Assembly (NCBI RefSeq): GCF_022605725.1
Contig: NC_065555.1
Span: 12,104,938 to 12,168,937, forward strand
Length of the DNA stretch: 64,000 nucleotides
From: Anthonomus grandis grandis
Taxonomy: Eukaryota; Arthropoda; Insecta; Coleoptera; Curculionidae
Reading direction: 5' to 3'
This document shows, one piece after another, positions 33,741 through 43,190 of this stretch. Position 1 is the stretch's first letter; every line of letters starts with the position of its first letter. A program made the position numbers and the translations under genes. The notes beneath the pieces are model-generated. The model ran no database searches. It was given only the letters and a program-made list of their open reading frames with translations, and had not been told where the DNA came from.

Positions 33741-35033
33741 TTAGTATATTTTTATATTTTCTTTATATATCAGTCGAAGTGCCGATATAGTGACCGAGTG
33801 CAGTGAAGCGAGCCACCCAAAATATTGATTTTCGTTAATATGGATCACAATACATAGGAAGGATATTGATCTCTTACTTACCATTAAATGGGGCATGTAT
33901 CACTAATGTGACTCTCACTGGACTCTCTCGGTTTAAATACTGAGGCCCTTATTGGATCTATTTAGTACTACTTCAGTAAGGCCTGAAACTGTAATTGGCA
34001 CACGCCGTGAGGATGTTTAAAGCGCCTCTGGCGCTAAAATACATCCGCAATGTAAGGAACAAAATCAGTGTTGGGTTTTAAACGAGGCAAGTTGAACTAT
34101 ATCACTCTCAAAACATATCACCTTTTAAGCCTATCATCTCTGGATGAACTCAACGGAATATGCCAATTAATACGCGTACACTCATATGTAGTTTGCAGAC
34201 TCATCACATCGTTCATTCCGCTCAGCATTCCCCAACTTTGCCTTCAACAAACCTGACAATATTAATATAAAGGGCGTTGATACTAATCGAATGGTATGTA
34301 TTACTAATATTTACTCAGATGATTCTAAAAATAAGATCTACCATCAAGAGAACGCTATCGCGTGTATTCCAATTAAACATAACCCAAGTATTAGCAAAGT
34401 CTATATATTTCAATAGTTTTCAATTGAAATATATAGTTTTTGGTATTAGGTACGATGCTTAATATTTTTCACACAGTATATGCTATAACCCTGGCGGCTA
34501 AACAACTAATCAGCAGTAATATTGCTGAGCAAGTTATTAATTAGTTAAGTACTGATAAGTTATTTTGCCGATACATATTGCTGTTTTTGTACTGACTAGG
34601 CCATGCCTCACGGTAGAACTAGTGCAACAATATGACTATGCCCTTATAGAAACTAAATGCAAGATATAAGTTATTTGTATCCAGGAATACAACTATAGTA
34701 GTAGTTGTTCTTTAACCACTAAGGCTGAAGCCTCGGTTCACGTATATTTATTTAAATTGGAATTAAGTATTAGCCAGTTATGCCTGTAAAAACGACGACG
34801 AGACGGTGAAGAATTTTTGGTGTATTCCATTTATTCCTAAGAGAGGATTTCCCCTAGACACAGCGACGTCATCGCTTTAATTGATTTCTGGTATTTTAGC
34901 TATTCCCTAGTGTTTGCACCATCCAGTACAAATTACCGACGCAAATACAGATATTTCCAGTAGCTTCAAGTAATAATTTTTTAGTACAATCATTAAGAGC
35001 TTTAAGGAACGTTACCGCAATATTAAAATCCTT
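33741..35033. other. No gene recognised (possible intron)
   Basis: Two open frames of 61-62 codons on the plus strand at 34068-34462 have no recognisable motif. A GCGCCTCTGGCGC palindrome-like patch lies at 34021-34035. Nothing else is supported. Confidence 0.5.
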
Positions 35034-35036
35034 ATA

Positions 35037-35919
35037 CCGGGTGGTGCGTCGCCGAGCAGAACATAGGAAATCCCATGTAAATTTTAAGGGGGTCAATTAT
35101 TGGCTTGCCTGTACATTTTACAGAAAAAATGTAAGATAACTTTTTGAAGAGACCAATCTGGCAAACCCTCGTGCAAAGTTTCAAAAAATTTTAGTAAGCG
35201 AATCTTCAATTATTATATTAAATGTAATTGCAAAATGTCCAAATTTTCGGTTCAGGTAAAACTAGGCACCAGCCACCAGCAAACAATTTGTTATAAGGCT
35301 TTGTCAAATCTGAAGTACAGCCGAATACAAGAAATGTTTTTTTTTTGTTTTATTAATGTAACAACCATACATTCAAACCTATTGTTAGTAAATTCGAGTC
35401 CAAGGACATTGCAATAAATAATTGTAAATGTTTAACTTAAAAGATCGAAAATAGATCCGAAAAAAGAGAGTACAGAATGTTTTCCAAGCAACGGAATGGA
35501 TATTTCGAATTCCCATCTTTACTTTCCAAAACATTTCAGATACTGCTCTAAAACTGTTTCCCGCATAATGCCACTTAATTATGGCTATTTTTTCGTCGAT
35601 TGAATAATTCATACTTGTTTTCAAATATCGACTGCCACTGATTTATTGACTCTTTTCCTCACGTCAGTGACAATATTCATTTTACTGGTGCCCATTTGGT
35701 TTTACCTGAACCGAAAATTTGCTAATTTTGCATTTACATTTAATTGAATAATTCAAGATTCGCTTATTAAATTTGTTTGAAACTTTACACAAGGATTTGC
35801 CAGATTGATCTCTTAAAAAAGTTACCTTACATTTTGCCTATAAAATGTACAGGGAAGCCAATAATTAACCCCCTTTTTAATGGGTATTCCTATGTTCCGC
35901 TCGGTGACGCACCACCCGG
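35037..35919. mobile_element. Internally deleted mariner-like element with ~235 bp TIRs
   Basis: The ends CCGGGTGGTGCGTCGCCGAG (left) and CCGGGTGGTGCGTCACCGAG (right, reverse-complemented) are flanked by TA (35035-35036 and 35920-35921). Inverted similarity extends from 35037 to about 35275 and from about 35685 to 35919. Shared landmarks are AATTATTGGCTTCCCTGTAC-like, GATCTCTT-like, CTTGAATTAT-like and GTTCAGGTAAAAC segments. Only about 410 bp remain between the arms and they hold an N-terminal transposase remnant, so the copy is non-autonomous. Confidence 0.88.
35480..35612 (-). pseudogene. N-terminal helix-turn-helix of a mariner-like transposase
   Basis: The minus strand reads MNYSIDEKIAIIKWHYAGNS, FRAVSEMFWKVKMGIRNIHS and VAWKTFCTLFF. 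This matches the first helix-turn-helix region of insect mariner relatives (y...Ek..iv..y...gnSyrav...f...fp.R..Ps..ti..i...F). The catalytic domain is absent. Its location between the two long TIRs shows which transposase family the element belongs to. Confidence 0.7.
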
Positions 35920-35996
35920 TATGAAGATTCTAAAGAACTGTCAAAAAAGATTATTTTTGGGTATCTTATCTATTTTATGGTTATGACGTGGCCATA

Positions 35997-36498
35997 AGAC
36001 AGGGTGTAAATAAATAAATACGAAAAAATTTAGGAGCTGATTCTTGGGTAAATTTGAAAAAAAAACTTATACGAACGTATGTTCTAAAGGTGTAAGGTAA
36101 AGATTGAAGAAAAATATATGTTTTTTAATAATACCTGTAAAACCCCTGCAGATATTTTAATAAAATTTGGTATTCAATTTTTATGCATCAAAATGCAGTT
36201 TCTGAGGCTCACATTTTATTTGTACCAGTGACGTTCGTGTAAGATTTAAACTACATATTTTTGATGAAAAAAATATTGAGCCTCAGAAAATGCCTTTTGA
36301 TGTATAGAAAATGCATACCAAATATACTAAAACATCTACAGGGGTTTCACAGGTATTGTAAAAAAATATATATTTTTTTTTTAATCTTTACCACCCGATA
36401 TCTCAAAATTTAGGACTTTTAGGATATGTGTTTATATAAAGTTATTTTTTTTTAATTTACCCAAGAATTTTTTCGCATCTATTTATTTACACCCTATA
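35997..36498. mobile_element. Fold-back MITE, two ~225-240 bp arms
   Basis: The left end CAGGGTGTAAATAAATAAAT starts at 36000; the right end, reverse-complemented, is TAGGGTGTAAATAAATAGAT near 36496. The two arms stay similar almost to the centre: AAAACCCCTGCAGAT versus AAACCCCTGTAGAT, and TTTCTGAGGCTCA on both, leaving an unpaired centre of about 50 bp (36220-36275). TA dinucleotides flank it (35995-35996 and 36499-36500). No coding content. Transcribed, it would form one long imperfect hairpin. Confidence 0.88.
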
Positions 36499-37489
36499 TA
36501 ATAACCCATGCATCAACGATTTCTTACTAGCTTCACAGTATAAAATTACTTTGTACTAAGCAACCGACAAAGAACCACCTATTGTAAACTTAACATAAAC
36601 AATGTCACAAAAACCTTAACTTTCCGATTGTTCGAAAGACAACAACATCGTTTTATGTTCAACCATAATTACAGGTTACTTAATACCGCACCGGGTATGA
36701 TTTTGCTATCAGCAATGTCATGGCCAACGCTGACCCGAGGGTATTTTCGTGACGACCATTATACGAGATGGAGATGGTACCTCCGTGGTACTGCTATTTG
36801 TTGCCGGTGAACGTCAAACAACTAGAAACATCCCACCGTGGGTGAATTTCAGATGGGTGCGGTACCTACTTTGGTTTATAACGCATTGTTTTCAAGGCTT
36901 TAAAATTATACATATTCAAGTGTTATTTATGTTATTATTGTTGTTATTTTACTTTTTTACTAAAATTCTGTCCTGTATTATGCTTGGTTATATTAAAAGA
37001 GCGTTAAAAATATAGGAAACTGTAATAGAAGGATTTGTAGAGGGTAACAATACAAGGAATACTATTGATGAGGAAGATTACAAATAAAGGCACACCTGTA
37101 TCTGTTAGAAGATAAATACAATATTTTTTCTTTTTATGTAATTAGGTATAATATTTTTTATGCATATGCAAGCAAAAAATGCACATATTACATAATAGTA
37201 GTCAGTAGAGAGGTATTTAAAAATAACTTGTTGGTTGCTATGCAGTTATGTTATACATCTTACATGTAAATTATGCGAGATATTATGTATTAGCGTTTCT
37301 TCTTTAGAATAATTGCTTGGGATTATTTTAATGCGTTTAGAATTTATTAAAATAAATAAATAAAAAATAATAAGAAAACTTTGTGTAAATAGTTAATTTG
37401 CACAAATTTTCAAAATTTGGACCGAGTGTGACAAATGTATTTAAGCCCTAGTAGTTGTTGTATTTTCAGGACCAGTTGGGCAAATGAAA
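36499..37489. other. No gene recognised; one GC-richer patch
   Basis: 36610-36880 is conspicuously richer in GC and contains overlapping plus-strand frames (for example a segment with DDHYTRWRWYLRG and another with VLLFVAGERQTTRNIPPWVN). Neither shows a recognisable family. The remainder is AT-rich. Confidence 0.45.
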
Positions 37490-37884
37490 AAAAAAGAGCT
37501 GATCCTCTATTATTAAATCTTCAGCTGCAACCCCAATTGTAAGTTAACGTAAATTCCAACTATCATCTATTTTTTATTAACATCTATTAACAGTCCACTC
37601 TAGGGGTGTCTGCCGCTGGTGAGAGGGCTTAGTAATTTTACCACCTAGGAAATGATTCCAACGGTAGCTTAGCTACTGTTAGGGCTATTTACCCATGCCG
37701 GTAAAGTCTTGAAGTCATATAGGCGAAGCTATTTAAGGAAATATACTTATATATATATGCAAATAGTATCCGCTCCCAGAATGTGTAAATATATATCCGA
37801 CTGACACTGATTTATCAGTCTTTTCCAAGGATTCTTGAGAAGAACGTAAATTTGACAAGAGTACGATAAAAAAAAATAACAGTT

Positions 37885-38520
37885 CTGAAAATTGCAACTT
37901 TAAACACTAGAACGCCACTTTCAGATGAAAGTTTCATTGAAATAGAAAGCGTATTAGAAAACATAATAAGGGATATTATCGGACTTAATGAGGTCAGAAG
38001 ATGGGGTGAAGATCTTGCGATCGTAAAATCGGGTCACTTATTATACTACTACGGAAAACAGCATGAGTCAGTGGAAGGTGTTCGGTTGAAAAATCTCAGA
38101 ATAGTCCAATAAGTTTTCACCAAAGGAGTATATGCCATCCTTAAAATAAACACCAGATATGATTAAATAGTTATTTAGATCTATGCTCCGAAATAACGGA
38201 GACAGACGAGAAGTCGAAGTCTTTTGTTTAGGCACAACTTTCTCAAGTATCTTATCATTGTTTGCGGCAATTTTAATGTTAAAATGGAAACAAAAATAAA
38301 TCCATCAGAGACTGCTCTTGATAGTTTTGCAGTATAGGGTGAAATGGTCGTGGCAACAGCTTTCCAAGTTTTCTGTTGGAATATGGAAATTTCCAATGAT
38401 CAAATTCTACTACAAGGAACACTAGCGGAGATGGACCTGGAAGAGCCCAGACGGAAGGACAAAGAACGAGACAGACTACTTTATAACTGACAAAAGATAT
38501 ATATTTAAAGAACTGATGAT
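37885..38520 (+). pseudogene. RTE LINE endonuclease domain
   Basis: Plus-strand reading gives LKIATLNTRTPLSDESFIEI (normally l.iATwNVRTL), DIIGLNEVRRWG (normally DIlgi.EtrW), SVEGVRLKNLRIVQ, AILKINTRYD, IYAPK, then IIVCGNFNVKME (GDFNAK; catalytic Asp replaced by Asn), PSETALDSF, and in a shifted frame RRWTWKSPDGRTKNETDYFI then TDKRYIF (normally TW.sPdg.t.NqIDyi). Stops are scattered. This is an AP-like endonuclease that nicks target DNA in RTE retrotransposition. Confidence 0.88.
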
Positions 38521-38529
38521 CCGAAATAG

Positions 38530-39345
38530 ATTTTTCAAATCAAGCAAGCATTGAATGGGAACAGCCACTATCGGACGATACAAAATAATTAAAAAAGAAT
38601 GATGGAAGACATGGATATGCCTAAGAGATAAATGGGAACTCGACGAAAATCTCAGCAAAATACTCCAAGAAAGTAGCAAAGGCGATCAACAAGAACGTAA
38701 AAAAAGTACAAATTATTAAGGAGTCCGGAAAGATTTCTCATTTTTGTGATCAAATACGAATTAATAACAACAAAGCAGAATTGGTTGACAAGTATTGCGT
38801 TATAAGGTTAGAATAACCAAGACCAATAGCCAATTAGAGACAACTAAACAAACGTATTACCCTGGGATAGGCAGCGTACAGCAAAATAAAGGACAATTTA
38901 AAAGAAAATATCTGAATTAACTTAAAATGAAGAGCATTTAACCAGTACGTATTGCCGGTTCTGATCTATAGCGTAGAGACCCTAACTTTAACGAAAAAAA
39001 CACTACTAGTAAGAGTAACACAAAGGCGAATGGTGAGATCGATGCTTGTCCTGACCCTCAGGAATTGAGTGAGGAATGAAGAGATACGCCGACGTACTAG
39101 AGTAGATGATATAATACAACAAATTACTATATAGAAATAGAAATGGGCTGGACACCTATGGACCCAAAAACGGTTGAAATGAAGACCAAGAGCTGACAAG
39201 CATAGCCGAGGCAGACCTCCCACTCAATGAACCGTTGATCTACAAAGGATAGCAACAAATAAGATTGCAACAGCCAGGGACAGAAAGAACTGGAAATGTT
39301 TGGAGGAGACATATGTCCAAGAATGGACGTAAAAGGCGCTGCATA
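38530..39345 (+). pseudogene. RTE LINE RT C-terminus after internal deletion
   Basis: 38530-38790 holds a decayed linker (KRWKTWICLRDKWELDEN-like). The palm with YADD is missing. From about 38865 the sequence reads AAYSKIKDNLKEN (normally W.afgKL..vfk), NQYVLPVLIYSVETLTLTKK (normally LPvLtYGaETWtLTk), RVTQRRMVRSMLVLTLRN, VRNEEIRRRTRVDDIIQQIT, KWAGHLWT, RPRADKHSRGRPPTQ, DLQRIATNKIATARDRKNWK and LEETYVQEWT. This is the thumb/C-terminal region of RTE-clade RTs. Minus-strand frames at 38181-39384 are shadows of it. Confidence 0.9.
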
Positions 39346-39529
39346 TTGATGATGATAAAGAATATCTATTTTAGTTATTAGCACCAGAACTGATTAATAA
39401 TTCTAAAGAACATCATAAATTCATAATTTAGCCACGACGTAAACCCACTTCAAGATCCAATTACATATCAGATCCAAAACGTTCAATCCCATCTACACAA
39501 GAACATCGAGATATTTAACTAAGTTTTCA

Positions 39530-40460
39530 TTATCCACTCACTTTTGACCATATCCATAGAGGTAGGCTGCAAAATCGTAATCTACTTGTGCAATCGAGAA
39601 CTCGACACGAGAGTAAAACATTCTCAGAGCAAAAAATTAAATAATTACTTTACGTGAAAGAACGCAGAAACTTTTTTTAGCTACTGTTGGCGGCCGCTAT
39701 CTTCGACACAGTTCCGCTAAGGAACTGTGTCGTAGCTGTATCTTCAGCGACGACGCTAAAGCTTAAATTGTAGAGAATTTGATGCTCATGGATTTGATAC
39801 GATCTTAACCAGTTTCCTTCTACCATTTACGGTTTTTGAAAAAAAATTTAATGCAAAAATATTTTTAGTTTTTCTAAAAACGGCACAGATCTCAGCCTCA
39901 ACTCTCCCCATTTAAGTTTTTTTATATAAGCATGAAGCAATCCCTGAAATAACAGAAAGTTTATAATTTTTGTTCAAATCGGGACTTTCTTGCACCAGAT
40001 TTTCTCTACTATCCAGTTCCACCTTATCCAAGAAAATTTACACATCTTCTCTGCATTCTTTACTTTAGCAATAGAGTAGGCAAAGGTTTTTCTTACTACT
40101 CATAACTCCTAAAACCTGCATATTATCTGCTGCACGAGATCTTCCTTCCTATAATTAAATTCCAAGATCCCCAGCCAATTTTACAGCTGTAACATCAGGA
40201 TATAAAATATCTTTGTGAGATTTTACCGCAGGCACTTTTATTAATTTAGCAGTTAGATATAGGACTAAGAAAGGACTGGATGAAATATAGTGTAATTTAG
40301 AATCTTACTAAATTAAACAATTTCTTAAAAATATATGTAAGCCCTAACACATAAAGTATCTTAGAACTAATTGACTAACTGAAAGACGGAATAGGACTTA
40401 AACTACTAACAAGAAGTTCATCTTCTATTATTAAGTATTCAGTTCAAGCTGCTACTATAT
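39530..40460. repeat. Copy A of the dispersed repeat family, with an inserted segment
   Basis: 39540-39590 (TTTTGACCATATCC, AGAGGTAGGCTGCAAAATCG) matches the start of copy C at 42670-42710. The match resumes at about 40010 (ATCCAGTTCCACCTTATCCA, CTTTAGCAATAGAGTAG, CTGCATATTATCTGC-like, GAATCTTACTAAAT, CTAATTGACTAACTGAA, CTATTATTAAGTATTCAGTT) and runs to 40460. The intervening 39591-40009 is not in copy C and may be a separate insertion; it holds the hairpin at 39704-39732. Confidence 0.7.
39704..39732. repeat. Perfect 12 bp hairpin, 5 nt loop
   Basis: CGACACAGTTCC, loop GCTAA, GGAACTGTGTCG. It sits in a GC-richer patch (39685-39765) inside the segment that interrupts repeat copy A. It could be a structured end of a small element; no matching terminus was found. 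Confidence 0.75.
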
Positions 40461-40720
40461 GTTAATTCAAAAAGAAGTTGAGGATGGAATTTCTGAATTG
40501 AAACGTCGAAAACAAGAACTGATTTCAGGTATGCGATGTCCTTAAAAAGTTGTCCTAATGATGTTTTTACAGATTTTAAAAATATGTTGAAATAAAATAC
40601 AGCACTTTTTCAAAAAAGCAACTTATTGATATTGTCCAAATATTTCAAAATCGGAAAAAGAGAAAATCGTTCTGAAAGCGGCACTTAATTGGTAACTAAA
40701 TGCTCTACAACTTTCCCCAT

Positions 40721-40721
40721 G

Positions 40722-40756
<35 letters not shown>

Positions 40757-40757
40757 T
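40721..40757. repeat. TA microsatellite
   Basis: GTATATAT... alternating TA units with one G interruption. Confidence 0.9.
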
Positions 40758-40779
40758 TACTAGTTTATTCACTTACTTT

Positions 40780-40980
40780 TTTATTCACTTATTTTTGACA
40801 GGTTAGTTGGAGGTAGGTTCCAGAAACCGCAATCTAGTTCCACCTTAACGAAAAAAACTCATATCTCCCAAAATTAAAAAAAATTACTAAAAAAAGGGAT
40901 AAGACTTAGAAGGAATAAGGACAACAAGTCCATATTCTATTATTAAATACTCAGTTCAAACTGCAACCTTCACTATTTTA
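40780..40980. repeat. Copy B of the dispersed repeat family, shortened
   Basis: Starts with TTATTTTTGACAGGTTAG, GGAGGTAGGTTCCAGAAACC and GCAATCTAGTTCCACCTTAA, then jumps to the last part of the unit (AGGACAACAAGTCCATATTC, TATTATTAAATACTCAGTTC, AAACTGCAACC). The middle of the unit, present in copies A and C, is missing. Confidence 0.7.
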
Positions 40981-41585
40981 GTGAAGACATTTAAAATATT
41001 TGTTCTAAATCGATCTTCAGACGACTGGCAATACAGGTAACGCAAGGCACCGCTTAAGCCTTAAAACAAGTACGATTAATTTAAATTAGGTTTTAGTAGG
41101 TATTTATAAGGTAATAACTAAAATTAAAACTAAGAACTTGATACGCTGACTTGAAACTAATAGTGCAAGAAAAGAAAAATATATCACAAAAACGACTATA
41201 TGAAAAGCATTTATATATATTTGCATTTTAAAAGAAAATGTTAGAAATCATAATAAATTAAAACATAGGAAAGGCATATAGGTAATTAGGCGACAGAGAA
41301 AAATAAGCACTTTGCATGTAAATATAAAAACTTTCAATAATGTTTATCTACCCATACATTTTATGTAGACAGGCTTACTCTTATTATTGAGTTATTGCCT
41401 AGTTGTTTAGCACTTAGGCTTACCTTAAGTTTTTTACTTTAATTCTAGTTTTTCAAAAATATATTTTGAAATCTTTAGTTTTTATAATCTTAAAGCAAAA
41501 TGCACTTATGTAAAGTTTTCTTTGGTTATACATTTTGATTTATGTAATGAAGGTGAATTAAACGTAAACCTGGATTATGTACTTT
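40981..41585. other. AT-rich stretch, no gene seen
   Basis: No recognisable feature. It may include the 3' untranslated part of the minus-strand LINE to its right. Confidence 0.5.
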
Positions 41586-41589
41586 TTGA

Positions 41590-42480
41590 ATTCTTTTAGA
41601 TTCAAAGCTAGACAAGGCCTGTACATAACCTTACAGTGATTGAAATGGCTGTGAACGAAAGAGTTGCAAAAAAATAGCCTAATATCCTCTTGCAGAAAAT
41701 GCCTACTGAAATATATGAGTCAAAGAGTTAAATAGGCTTCCTTTATTTTTGAAGCTATGTATTCCCAAAACTACAAGACACTATCAACTTCTAATCCCAA
41801 CCCCTTCGCATGTATTACGCAAGGTATTTGTACATTGTCAATTTTAAGAATCATCCATTCCCATGTTTCCATAGTAAAGTTCAATTTTGAAGGGTTAATC
41901 CTCAAATAGTAATAAATTGTTTAAATGTCAAAATTCATACGCTCGTTAGCAATATCGACTTTACTGATATTCAAAGAATAATACAGCTGAGTATTATCAG
42001 CGTACAATTGATAATTTTAAAACTAAAGACAATTAATAGCGTTTAAGGTATAATTTGTGTAAAGCAGTGGACATAATATGCTTCTCTGTGGTACGCTATT
42101 GACAATACCAAGATAGAAAATGTTTCCACTTATATATGTTATATTCTATTTGCAAGGTATGATTTAATAACTTGTGTAAGATGACATGTCAAAACCAATG
42201 TAATGCAAGATTGATGTAACAATAGAGTGATTAACCATGTCAAAAGCTTTACTACTCCAAAAGAATTAAAGCACTTCTTTGCCATTATTAATCGACCTAA
42301 TCAAATCGTCAGTAACTGCTTTCACATCGAAGAAGCAACTATAACTAGGGTGAAAACCGGATTGTTTAGAGGGGATACTATTAAACCGTTCTTATTTCAT
42401 ATTCAAGAACTTTTTGGAAAATCTTCAACATTGCTTAAAGAATACTTATGGAGCGTAGATGATTAAAGTCACTTGGATCA
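41590..42480 (-). pseudogene. CR1/Jockey-like LINE RT, minus strand
   Basis: Minus-strand motifs in order are FEKVLEYEIRT-like (42460-42430), QSGFHPSYSCFFDV-like (normally QSGFRPgySC.tAl; about 42370-42330), AVTDDLIRSINNGKE, WSSKAFDMVNHSIVTSILHY (motif A; normally dfSKAFDtvNH), IGFDMSS, GIVNSVPQRSILCPLLYTNY (motif B; normally GVPQGSILGPLLF), QLYADNTQLYYSLNIS (YADD box reads YADN; about 41965-42010), LRINPSKLNFT, IDNVQIP, KGLGLEVDSVL (normally kNLGl.iD..L), IKEAYLTL and HFNHCKVMYRPCL. The endonuclease is absent. Stops and shifts are scattered. The plus-strand frame at 42227-42466 is its shadow. Confidence 0.88.
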
Positions 42481-42649
42481 TTAATTATTAGTAAAGAAAT
42501 TTCTTAGGCACGTATCAAGAAATGCGCAAAATAGCCTATTTCAATTCAGTATTAATAAGTTATGTAATATAAGGAATTATATTAGGGTTAGCAGAATTAA
42601 ATCAAGTAGGGGTTTATGATCAGATCCAAAAGCCTTACTTATAATATCA

Positions 42650-43190
42650 TTACATTATTTCCTTATTTTTGACTATATACTTAGAGGTAGGTTCCAGAAG
42701 CCACAATCCAGTTCCAAAATAACCAAGAAATCTCGCGCACTTCTCCTTCATTCTTTCTTTTAGCAATAGAGTAGTCGAAGTACTGTGGCACTATTCATAT
42801 TTCCCAAAGTCTGCATCTTAAATGAACCTCGTACGTCGCTACAATTGGATCTTCACGACTATAATATTATAGCAATATTCCTAGCCGAATTTATAACTAT
42901 AATACCGTAATGCAAGGTATTTTAACTTTTAAATCTAGCACTAAGACATCGATGAAAAAGAGTGAAATTTAGAATCTCACTAAATAGGACAGCGTGTGAA
43001 AAATGTAGTAAAGACCAAGCGCATATTGTATCTTCAGAACTGATTGACTAACTAAGAGAAGAAATAGATTTTAATCTAGACCACCTTCTATTATTCCATG
43101 TAGTCCAAACTGCAACTTCAACGGTAAGTTAACGTCTATTTTAGTAATCAACACCTAGAATCAAAACTGGTTAATTATTCTAAAGGAAAT
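42650..43190. repeat. Copy C of the dispersed repeat family, longest uninterrupted copy
   Basis: It begins TTATTTTTGACTATATACTT, AGAGGTAGGTTCCAGAAGCC and runs through TTTTAGCAATAGAGTAGTCG, AGAATCTCACTAAATAGGAC, CTGATTGACTAACTAAGAG, CTATTATTCCATGTAGTCC, AAACTGCAACTTCAACGG, GTAAGTTAACG and AAACTGGTTAATTATTCTAA. Copies A, B and D align to parts of it. No coding potential, no clear terminal repeats. Class unknown; perhaps a non-autonomous DNA element or a satellite-derived unit. Confidence 0.72.

Larger units (their letters stand above)
37583..39363 (+). mobile_element. RTE (BovB-type) LINE with internal deletion
   Basis: The element runs from a 5' leader (37583-37860) through an endonuclease, then loses most of the RT, then resumes with the RT C-terminus and ends in a TGATGATGATAA tail at 39345-39358, typical of RTE simple tails. 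It lies within copy D of the dispersed repeat. At about 1.78 kb it is roughly half the usual RTE length. Confidence 0.85.
37490..39425. repeat. Copy D of a dispersed repeat family, split by an RTE LINE
   Basis: 37497-37582 (CTCTATTATTAAATCTTCAG, CTGCAACC, GTAAGTTAACG) and 39364-39425 (ATCTATTTTAGTTATTAGCA, CAGAACTGATTAATAATTCT, AAAGAACAT) match consecutive parts of copy C at 43088-43190. The repeat is therefore one unit interrupted by about 1.78 kb. The junctions carry an imperfect duplication: ATCTATTTTTTATTAACA (37565-37582) and ATCTATTTTAGTTATTAGCA (39364-39383). Confidence 0.7.

Noticed and set aside
38181..39384. Four minus-strand frames of 67-85 codons
   Set aside because: Antisense to the RTE endonuclease and RT C-terminus, which read correctly on the plus strand.
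42227..42466. 79-codon plus-strand frame
   Set aside because: Antisense to the minus-strand LINE RT motif A region.
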